Assembly (NCBI GenBank): GCA_002291925.1
Contig: DBAY01000050.1
Span: 1-34,427, forward strand
From: Alphaproteobacteria bacterium UBA998
GTDB taxonomy: Bacteria; Pseudomonadota; Alphaproteobacteria; Rickettsiales; UBA998
Length of the DNA: 34,427 nt
Direction: 5' to 3'
Position numbers and translations under genes: made by a program. Numbering within the stretch: the stretch's first letter is position 1; each line of letters opens with the position of its first letter. Below the pieces are notes generated by a model that was not told the origin of the DNA, made no database searches, and saw nothing but the letters and a program-made list of their open reading frames with translations. Positions 23,586 to 30,005 of the stretch are shown one piece after another.

Positions 23586-24092
23586 TCAAGCGTCTTTCTC
23601 CGCCCCATCTCCTTGGTAGCACAGCACGACGGAGGTTTCGCGCTGGCGGGGCGGTACCTTCCAGTAGGTTTCCAGTAAGCGGTCCTTCTCCTACTCGGTT
23701 GGCACGCGCACGAAGCCGTGACGCTCATAGAAAGCGATGGCCCAGCTGGCGGCCCTCCATGTGCCCACCATCAGGCGGGGCGGAGGGGCAGCCGTGAAAT
23801 GCGTAAGCAGGCGGTGGCCGATGCCTTTGCTCTGATGAGCCGGGAGCACGTAGGCATGACGGATCAGGAACGCATCAGCGACCCGCTGATAGCCCATCAC
23901 GCCGATGAGTGCGCCCGCCGCCTCCCAGCCCCAGAAAGTGACGCCCTCCGAGATGTCACGCTGAAGCGCCTCGGGCGGCATGTAGGGTTCATGCCAGCAA
24001 TCCTCGGGAATTCGGCCCCGGTAGATGGCTGCCGCGTCATTGATGATGGCATGGATGGCCGCGAAATCCTCAGGGCCGCAGGGACGTAGCAC
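23586..24092 (-). pseudogene. GNAT acetyltransferase interrupted by an in-frame amber codon
   Basis: The frame begins at GTG 24092 (a GGGAG precedes it) and gives 133 aa with GNAT features: MLRPCGPEDFAAIHAIINDA, a motif A loop HQSKGIGHRLL, and a closing AIAFYERHGFVRVPTE. It then meets TAG at 23691-23693. The same frame continues for 34 sense codons to TGA at 23586, reading EKDRLLETYWKVPPRQRETS then VVLCYQ, the usual C-terminal tail of this acetyltransferase family. A CAG-to-TAG change is the simplest explanation. The product is truncated unless the amber codon is suppressed, or the TAG is a sequencing error. Confidence 0.8.
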
Positions 24093-24179
24093 AGGACTCC
24101 CTCACGCGTGACAAGGGGCGTGATAATGCATGCTTAGCTCGTGCGCAACCGTGGGAGGGATAAGAATCAATGAGGGGAA

Positions 24180-24305
24180 TTAGCCGTTGCCACCGCAGGT
24201 CATGACGCTGCCGCACCATTGGTTGATGGTCTGGTTCCACTCGCCGTCATTGCCGCTGCAGGCGGACAGGGCCAAAAGAAGAGATACCATCACCAATTTA
24301 CGCAT
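24180..24305 (-). CDS. Tiny lipoprotein behind a PHO box
   Basis: A 41-aa protein. ATG 24305 is preferred because CGGAG lies eight bases upstream and the protein then begins with a clean lipoprotein signal (MRKLVMVSLLLALSAC, lipobox LSAC, lipidated C16). The mature peptide has only 26 residues, with Trp23, Trp30, C31 and C37 and a Gly-rich end (WCGSVMTCGGNG). The two late cysteines could form a disulfide. No family is recognised. A near-consensus PHO box lies 57 bp upstream, so induction on phosphate starvation is likely. It lies between gatA and the GNAT pseudogene on the same strand. Confidence 0.65.
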   Translation of the reverse strand: MRKLVMVSLLLALSACSGNDGEWNQTINQWCGSVMTCGGNG

Positions 24306-24361
24306 GGGCAATACTCCGTATTTCCGCGGTATTCTCGCGCTTGGAAACATCATGCCATGCA

Positions 24362-24382
24362 TTTATGACAGTTTTATGACAA
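24362..24382 (-). promoter_or_regulatory. Near-consensus PHO box
   Basis: On the minus strand, reading 24382 to 24362, the sequence is TTGTCAT-AAAA-CTGTCAT-AAA. The two CTGTCAT-type 7-mers lie 11 bp apart, with one mismatch at the first base. This is as good as well-known PhoB sites. It points toward the 41-aa lipoprotein gene whose ATG is 57 bp away. No phosphate-transport gene is nearby. Confidence 0.75.
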
Positions 24383-24618
24383 TTTTGCAAAAATCGCATG
24401 GGCAGCCCTGCGTTCAGCGCATTGTTGCATATAAACAACGGCCCGGGAGGGGGCAGGTTCCCTTAATCCGTGCCATACCATATTTGGTACATGTGGCTCC
24501 CGTGGGGTCAGAAGGTCCCACAACAAATGCGGTGTGCTCCTTCATACATGTCGCCCTGAACTCGTTTCAGGGCCTTTTGTTAAAGATGCTGAAACGAGTT
24601 CAGTATGACAGGAACTCC
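24383..24618. other. Gap before gatA end: no gene seen
   Basis: The gap contains a TACCA-TATT-TGGTA palindrome near 24476-24489, a weak GTGGG/CCCAC hairpin near 24500-24520, and the 60-bp repeat at 24550. I see no tRNA, no ORF with a ribosome-binding site and no clear promoter. Confidence 0.4.
24550..24609. repeat. 60-bp CTGAACTCGTTTCAG-type repeat, copy 2
   Basis: Opposite orientation to the copy at 18638-18697. The arms are identical except for one base near the end; most differences are in the central loop. It lies just 3-prime of gatA. Confidence 0.85.
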
Positions 24619-26103
24619 TTACGCCGCCAGCCGTTCCTTGGACTGGCTGCGGAAGTCGATGGCGGCTTCGAGCGTGTAGGCGGCCTTGAACAGGGTTTCC
24701 TCGCGAAAATTGTTGGCGAGGAGTTGCAGGCCCAGCGGGAGGCCATCCTTGTTGAGGCCCGCAGGCAGTGAGAGGCCCGGCAGTCCGGCCAGCGAGGCGG
24801 GGACGGTGAACACGTCGTTCAAATACATCGTCACCGGGTCCATGTTGCCGCTCTCATGGATGGCAAACGCCGCCGAGGGGGCCGTGGGGGTGAGGATGAC
24901 GTCGCATTTCTCAAACGCTTTGCGGAAATCCTCGATGATGCGGCCGCGCACACGCTGGGCCTTCTTGTAATAGGCGTCGTAATAGCCGGAGGAGAGCACG
25001 TACGTGCCGATCATGATGCGGCGCTTCACTTCCCCGCCGAACCCGGCGGCGCGGGTTTTTTCGTAAAGCTGCTCGATGGAATCGCCCGGCTCGGCCACGC
25101 GCAGGCCGAAGCGCACGCCGTCATAGCGCGCGAGGTTGGAGGAGCACTCCGCCGGGGCCACAATGTAATAAGTGGCGAGCGCGTATTTCGTGTGCGGCAG
25201 CGAAATCTCGACGATCTCTGCGCCCGCGTCCTTCAGCATCTGCGCACCGCGATCCCACATGGCCGCGACTTCCGCGTTGATGCCATCCGGGCGGTATTCC
25301 TTCGGGATGCCAATGCGCATGCCGCGCACATCGCCCGGAAGCTCGGACACGTTCGGCAACGCAAGGCTGGCCGAGGTAGAATCCTTCGCGTCATGGCCTG
25401 CCATATGCTCAAACAGCAGGGCGGAATCCTTCACCGTCTTGGTGATCGGCCCCGCCTGATCAAGCGAGGAGGCAAAGGCGATGATGCCGAAACGCGAACA
25501 GCGCCCATAGGTCGGCTTGAAGCCCACGATGCCGCAGAACGCGGCGGGCTGGCGGATGGAACCGCCCGTATCCGTGCCTAATGATGCAGCGCACAAATCC
25601 GCCGCCACCGCCGCCGCCGAGCCACCCGACGAGCCCCCCGGCACCAGCTCCGCACCATCGGCGCGTGTCCACGGGCTTTTCACCGGGCCGTAATAGCTGG
25701 TGATGTTGGCCGAGCCCATGGCGAATTCATCGAGGTTCGTCTTGCCGAGCATGACCGCGCCCGCATCGAACAGTTTCTGCGTAACGGTGGATTCGTAGGG
25801 CGGCGTGAAGCCATCCAGAATGTGCGAGGCGGCGGTGGTCAGCACGCCTTTCGTGCAAAACAGGTCCTTCACCGCCAGCGGCACGCCTTCCAGCGCACGG
25901 CCCTCACCCTTCGCCAGTTTCTCGTCCGACGCCTTGGCCTGCGCGCGTGCCACGTCATGCGTGACGGTGATGTAGGTGTTCATGTCCGGGTTCACGCGGT
26001 CGATGGCGGCAAGATAGGCATTCGTCGCCTCGGTGGAGGAGAACTGCTTCTTCTTCAAACCGTCGACGGTTTCGGACAGGGTCAGGCGGGTCAGATCACT
26101 CAT
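24619..26103 (-). CDS. gatA: Asp/Glu-tRNA amidotransferase subunit A
   Basis: A 494-aa amidase-signature enzyme that hydrolyses glutamine and passes ammonia to GatB. The catalytic Ser-cisSer-Lys triad is visible: K79 in PLAVKDLFC, S158 in PGGSSGGSAAAVA and S182 in GTDTGGSIRQPA. Also typical are KTNLDEFAMGS, YGPVKSPW and FKPTYGRCSRFG. The length is normal. gatC lies 420 bp upstream on the same strand, with a plus-strand gene between them. Downstream come the tiny lipoprotein, the GNAT pseudogene and then gatB. Confidence 0.97.
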   Translation of the reverse strand: MSDLTRLTLSETVDGLKKKQFSSTEATNAYLAAIDRVNPDMNTYITVTHDVARAQAKASDEKLAKGEGRALEGVPLAVKDLFCTKGVLTTAASHILDGFTPPYESTVTQKLFDAGAVMLGKTNLDEFAMGSANITSYYGPVKSPWTRADGAELVPGGSSGGSAAAVAADLCAASLGTDTGGSIRQPAAFCGIVGFKPTYGRCSRFGIIAFASSLDQAGPITKTVKDSALLFEHMAGHDAKDSTSASLALPNVSELPGDVRGMRIGIPKEYRPDGINAEVAAMWDRGAQMLKDAGAEIVEISLPHTKYALATYYIVAPAECSSNLARYDGVRFGLRVAEPGDSIEQLYEKTRAAGFGGEVKRRIMIGTYVLSSGYYDAYYKKAQRVRGRIIEDFRKAFEKCDVILTPTAPSAAFAIHESGNMDPVTMYLNDVFTVPASLAGLPGLSLPAGLNKDGLPLGLQLLANNFREETLFKAAYTLEAAIDFRSQSKERLAA

Positions 26104-26203
26104 GGCGTTTATGCGTCTGTCATCAAAGATTCATGAAGCTCGTCTATAAACCGGCTTGGGGAAGAGGACAATCCTTGTCTTCACATGTGTAGGGAGGCTC
26201 GCC

Positions 26204-26518
26204 ATGAATGAAACGGACGCCAAGGTTTTGCCTGTACAGGATGAAGTGAACCGCGCCTGCCAGGATTTTCTGCGTACCGGCGTACGAGCCGCGACGTCAC
26301 TGCTGCCGGTGACGCGCATCTTTCCAGAACCCGCCCGCAGCCTGCTGGTGCAAAGTCAGATTCAGGGGATTGCCGAACAGGCGGCTGCATGGGGCATATG
26401 TCCACGCGGCACATTTCTGGAATGCGATGTGAGGCCAGAGCATTATCAGGAGAGCAACCGGGAAATCCCGCAATGCTCCATCAGCGTGCCGCAGTACCGG
26501 CGCTCACCGCTGCGGTAA
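26204..26518 (+). CDS. Hypothetical protein between gatC and gatA, opposite strand
   Basis: A 104-aa protein from ATG 26204, with AGGGAGG just before it. The longer frame to 26156 lacks this. The sequence (NETDAKVLPVQDEVNRACQD, then FLRTGVRAATSLLPV and FPEPARSLLVQSQIQGIAEQ) suggests two or three amphipathic helices, then a polar tail with two cysteines and an Arg-rich end. No family is recognised. Its stop is five bases from the convergent gatC stop. It could still be a chance frame, though the ribosome-binding site argues otherwise. Confidence 0.5.
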   Translation: MNETDAKVLPVQDEVNRACQDFLRTGVRAATSLLPVTRIFPEPARSLLVQSQIQGIAEQAAAWGICPRGTFLECDVRPEHYQESNREIPQCSISVPQYRRSPLR

Positions 26519-26523
26519 GAAAA

Positions 26524-26814
26524 TTACTCGCCGATCACCTTCGGCACGACGAAGCAGTCATACTCGCTGGCCGGGGCGTTGCGGGTGATGTCGGGCGCCT
26601 TGCCGCCGTCGGTGACCACGTCGGCGCGCCAGAGCAGCGGCTGCTCGATGACGCTGGCGACGATGTTGGCCTCGCCGGTATCCACCTCGTTCAGCTGCTC
26701 GACGAAGCTCAGGATGCTGCCGATCTGACCGGCCAGCGCCTGTTTTTCCTCCTCGGTAACCTTGATGCGGGCCAGCTTGGCGATCTTGGCAACGTCGGCG
26801 GCGGAAAAGCTCAT
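26524..26814 (-). CDS. gatC: Asp/Glu-tRNA amidotransferase subunit C
   Basis: A 96-aa GatC, the small subunit that wraps around and stabilises GatA in the GatCAB complex. The start SFSAADVAKIAKLARIKVTE, then ALAGQIGSILSFVEQLNEVDTG and the C-terminal LWRADVVTDG match the family. It has the usual length. It is the first gat gene on the minus strand; the other two follow after interruptions. Confidence 0.95.
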   Translation of the reverse strand: MSFSAADVAKIAKLARIKVTEEEKQALAGQIGSILSFVEQLNEVDTGEANIVASVIEQPLLWRADVVTDGGKAPDITRNAPASEYDCFVVPKVIGE

Positions 26815-26894
26815 GGAAACACTCCCTTTGCCGAGCGTTCTAGCATGAAAGGGGTAAAAAACAAGATTTCCTCATAAGACACCAACAGCGCATG

Positions 26895-26904
26895 GCCAAT
26901 TGGC
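26895..26904. promoter_or_regulatory. 10-bp palindrome before the asparaginase-like gene
   Basis: GCCAATTGGC is a perfect palindrome 24 bp upstream of ATG 26928, between the divergent gatC and asparaginase-like starts. It may be an operator, but its shortness makes this weak. Confidence 0.2.
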
Positions 26905-26927
26905 GCGAAAAATGAGAGAATGAGAAG

Positions 26928-27550
26928 ATGGAAACCGCGAAAGTCCTCGTGATCGCGACCGGTGGTACCATCGACTCCGCCTATGATCCGGCGCAGGGCA
27001 CGCCGGCTTTTGTTCCAACGCCTGATACCTCCGCCATTCCCGAAGCACTGGCACGGCTGGGTTGGAAGGAGGACAAGGACTTTCATTTCGAGCGTTTCTA
27101 CCACGCCGACAGCAAGTACCTGCACCAGCACATCTGCACACCATCGCGCATTACCTGAAACAGCATCCGGAATATGAGCGGGTCATCATCACGCACGGCA
27201 CCGATACCATGCCGCGCAACGGGCGCTATCTGTCCGAACTGCTATCGCATGCCGGTGGTGGCCAGAGTCGCACCGTCATCTTGTGCGGGGCCATGAAACC
27301 GCTGCGCTCGACTCCGGATAGCTTCCTGACCGAAACAGAGACCGATGGCTGGCAGAACCTGCGCCTTGCCATGGCGCGGGTGCAGCAGGAAACGCCCGGC
27401 ATCTACCTGACCGATGGCGACCAATTGCACAATGTGTTCGATGTGGAAAAGCACCGCGAAGTGGTGGATGGCAAGGTCACGCAGGCGCGCTTTGTGAGAA
27501 GCTTTAAACCCTATCCTAACCCCGCCATCGATTTCGTGCGCGACACGTAA
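26928..27550 (+). pseudogene. Asparaginase-like gene with a single-base frameshift
   Basis: The first frame (26928-27158) begins VLVIATGGTIDSAYD, the first asparaginase threonine motif, and stops at 27156. The second frame carries LHTIAHYLKQHPEYERVIITHGTDTM, split here as HTIAHYL then VIITHGTDTM, the second threonine motif, and ends at 27550. Adding one base between 27122 and 27123 joins them as YLTPAHLHTIAHYL, a natural reading with no lost codon. The repaired protein would have about 207 aa, an N-terminal asparaginase domain without the usual second domain. This is either a deletion in a real pseudogene or a sequencing error. I see no slippery signal for programmed shifting. Confidence 0.8.
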
Positions 27551-27602
27551 GCGTGACTTTTGCGCCCGACTCCGCTAGTGCTGACGCATTGCCGGAGACT
27601 CC

Positions 27603-28061
27603 ATGCTGACCTTTGCCGCCGACGAATTCCGCTACCAGCTTCTGCCCCACAAGCGCCTGCTGGGGCTGGACGTGGGCGAGAAAACCATCGGCCTCGCCAT
27701 GTGTGACGCGGGATGGAGTGTCGCCTCCCCGCTGGAGACGCTGAAGAAAGGCAAGCTCACCGACGACCTCGCGGTCCTGGAGGAGACCATCCGCCAGCAC
27801 CTCATCGGCGGCATGGTCATCGGCTTCCCGCTCAACATGGACGGCACGCTCGGCCCGCGCGCGCAATCGGTGAAGCAGTTCGCCCGCAACCTCGACAAAT
27901 ATCTCAACGTCCCCATGCTGCTGTGGGATGAGCGCATGTCCACCCAGGCCGTGGACAAGGCGATGCTGGAAGGCGACCTCTCCCGCGCCAAACGCAAGGA
28001 GCGGGTGGACAAGCTGGCCGCGGCGTATATTTTGCAAGGGTTTCTGGATTCGGTAAGATAG
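27603..28061 (+). CDS. ruvX: YqgF/RuvX RNase H-fold nuclease
   Basis: A 152-aa YqgF-family protein with roles in 16S rRNA 5-prime-end processing and possibly in Holliday-junction resolution. The RNase H-fold start LLGLDVGEKTIGLAMCD carries the first acidic residue (D23). VIGFPLNMDGTLGPRAQSV and the last acidic block WDERMSTQAVDKAML follow. It ends in a helix (VDKLAAAYILQGFLD) with the conserved final Asp. plsY starts directly at its stop. Confidence 0.93.
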   Translation: MLTFAADEFRYQLLPHKRLLGLDVGEKTIGLAMCDAGWSVASPLETLKKGKLTDDLAVLEETIRQHLIGGMVIGFPLNMDGTLGPRAQSVKQFARNLDKYLNVPMLLWDERMSTQAVDKAMLEGDLSRAKRKERVDKLAAAYILQGFLDSVR

Positions 28062-28799
28062 ATGATGGCACTTCTTTCTCTTTTCCTTCTGGCGGCGGTG
28101 CCCGCTTATCTCATCGGTTCCTTCCCCAGCGGCTTTGTCATCGGCAAACTCTATGGGCTGGGCGACATTCGTACTGTTGGCTCGGGCAATATCGGTGCCA
28201 CTAACATGGTTCGCGCCGGGGGCAAGAAACTGGGTGCGCTGGTACTACTGGTCGATGCGCTGAAAGCGGCACTGGGGTTTTATTGGAGCGCCTGCACACT
28301 GATGAGCGTCTGGATGCGGGCCGGAGAAGTGCAGCCGGACAAGGCGATCATCTTTGGCATGTGTGTGTTCGGCATGCTGGCCGTCTTCATCGGCCACATG
28401 TTCCCGGTCTGGTTGAAATTCAAAGGCGGCAAGGGCGTCTCCATCATGATCGGCAGCTTGATTGGGTTGCCCTTCGTGGCGGAACTGGCACCCATCAGCT
28501 TTTGGCCGCTCGGTGTATATATCGGCATCTGGCTCGGCTGCTATGTGCTGACGAAAACCTCCTCTCTCTCTGGCCTCAGCGCTACGCTGGCAGTGGTGGC
28601 CTATTTCTTCATCGGTTATTACCTCAACCGCGCGGCAGCGAACTCTGTTGAGCAAACTTATGCAACGGAATACCTGGCGATGGCTATCGTTTACAGCTTC
28701 GCCGCACTGCTGGTTTTCTACCGTCACAAGGACAATATCCGCCGCTTGCTGCGCGGGGAGGAATTAGCGTTTCGTAGGAAAGAGAAGGACGCGGCGTGA
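28062..28799 (+). CDS. plsY: Acyl-phosphate:glycerol-3-phosphate acyltransferase
   Basis: A 245-aa inner-membrane enzyme that transfers an acyl group from acyl phosphate to glycerol-3-phosphate, the first step of phospholipid synthesis. Visible are several membrane helices and the three PlsY motifs: the N-terminal GSFPSGFVIGK with GSGNIGATNMVRAGGKK, the central HMFPVWLKFKGGKGVS, and the C-terminal HKDNIRRLLRGEE. It is somewhat longer than the usual 190-220 aa, with an extra stretch near 170-205. Its stop overlaps the dprA GTG start (GTGA), so they are coupled. Confidence 0.95.
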   Translation: MMALLSLFLLAAVPAYLIGSFPSGFVIGKLYGLGDIRTVGSGNIGATNMVRAGGKKLGALVLLVDALKAALGFYWSACTLMSVWMRAGEVQPDKAIIFGMCVFGMLAVFIGHMFPVWLKFKGGKGVSIMIGSLIGLPFVAELAPISFWPLGVYIGIWLGCYVLTKTSSLSGLSATLAVVAYFFIGYYLNRAAANSVEQTYATEYLAMAIVYSFAALLVFYRHKDNIRRLLRGEELAFRRKEKDAA

Positions 28800-29947
28800 T
28801 TTCCCTTCCGCTTTTCGCCAAGGACGCCCCCGCCCCTGTTACCGACGCCGCATTGCTGGAGAGGCTGCGGCTGATCCGTTCGGAGAATGTGGGACCGGTG
28901 ACGTATCATGCGCTGGTGCAGCGATATGGATCGGCGAAGGCGGCGCTGGAGAAGGTGCCAGAGCTGGCGCAGCGCGGCGGGGCGAAAAAGCCCATCGTCA
29001 TTTGCCTGAAGGACAAGGCGGAGAAGGAAATCGCTGCCGTGCAGGCGTTCGGGGCGCGGCTGATTGCTTTTGATGCGCCGGACTATCCCGAGTTATTGAA
29101 GCATATTCCCGACGCGCCGCCCATCCTTGCTGCGCAGGGACAGACGCATCTATGGGCGAGCAAGCCGTGCGTGGCCATCGTCGGCGCGCGCAACGCTTCG
29201 GCGAATGGCTGCAATTTTGCGAAGAAACTGGCGGCTGAGCTGGGTGAAGCGGGTGTCATCGTGGTTTCCGGACTCGCGCGGGGGATTGATACGTTTGCGC
29301 ATCAGGGCGCGCTCGCCACAGGCACGGTGGCCGTCATCGGCGGGGGCATCGACAATGTCTATCCGCCGGAGAACCGTAACTTGTTCGCCGAGTTGCGCGA
29401 ACGTGGCTGCATCCTTTCCGAGCAGCCCTTCGGCATGGCGCCGCATAGCCGCAGCTTCCCGGCGAGGAACCGCATCATCTCCGGCATATCGCGCGGGGTG
29501 CTGGTGGTGGAGGCCTCGGCGAAGTCCGGCTCGCTGATCACCGGCCGTTTCGCGCTGGAGCAGAACCGCGAAGTGTTCGCCGTCCCCGGCTCGCCGCTCG
29601 ATCCCCGCGCGCAAGGCTGCAACGCGCTCATCAAGGAAGGTGCGCTGCTTACCGAGTCCGCCGAGGACATTCTGAACGTGCTGCGCGGCCAGCCGCGTAT
29701 CCTCGCCGATAGCCACCAGTTCAACTTCTTCGACGCCGCCCCCGCGCCGGAGCCAAGCGCAGCGGAGCTGGCCGAGGCAAGAAAAATCATTGAGCAAATG
29801 CTAGGGGTTACACCCACCTCGATTGACCTGCTCCTTGAACAGAGCCAAATCTCTCCTAATCTTTTGTTAACGATTTTACTGGAAAAAGAACTCGCAGGCA
29901 TGCTACAGCGCCATCCCGGCAATCGGGTCAGCCTGCTCTATATATAA
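28796..29947 (+). CDS. dprA: DNA-processing protein DprA
   Basis: A 383-aa DprA that binds incoming single-stranded DNA and loads RecA during natural transformation. The start is GTG 28796, overlapping the plsY stop. There is an N-terminal SAM-like part (LLERLRLIRSENVGPVTYHAL), the Rossmann-like core with AIVGARNASANG, VSGLARGIDTFAH, VIGGGIDNVYPPEN, the SRSFPARNRIISG block and FAVPGSPLDPRAQGCNALI, and a C-terminal winged helix (TSIDLLLEQSQISPNLLLT). It precedes topA, as in many alphaproteobacteria. Confidence 0.95.
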   Translation: MISLPLFAKDAPAPVTDAALLERLRLIRSENVGPVTYHALVQRYGSAKAALEKVPELAQRGGAKKPIVICLKDKAEKEIAAVQAFGARLIAFDAPDYPELLKHIPDAPPILAAQGQTHLWASKPCVAIVGARNASANGCNFAKKLAAELGEAGVIVVSGLARGIDTFAHQGALATGTVAVIGGGIDNVYPPENRNLFAELRERGCILSEQPFGMAPHSRSFPARNRIISGISRGVLVVEASAKSGSLITGRFALEQNREVFAVPGSPLDPRAQGCNALIKEGALLTESAEDILNVLRGQPRILADSHQFNFFDAAPAPEPSAAELAEARKIIEQMLGVTPTSIDLLLEQSQISPNLLLTILLEKELAGMLQRHPGNRVSLLYI

Positions 29948-30005
29948 AGTGTCCTGCCCGCCATTTGCGGGGTCCGGCGCCGCCGGGGGACCACAGGGAG
30001 AATGA

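Noticed and set aside
23691..23693. TAG as a pyrrolysine codon
   Set aside because: No sign of pyl genes in the window and GNAT enzymes are not known to need it; a CAG-to-TAG change is simpler.
24421..24545. tRNA or small RNA in the gap beside gatA
   Set aside because: I could not build a cloverleaf or find a promoter plus terminator; only weak hairpins are present.
26117..26134. CTGTCAT-CAAA-GATTCAT as a fourth PHO box
   Set aside because: One half is perfect but the other matches CTGTCAT at only four of seven positions; too weak without a matrix score.
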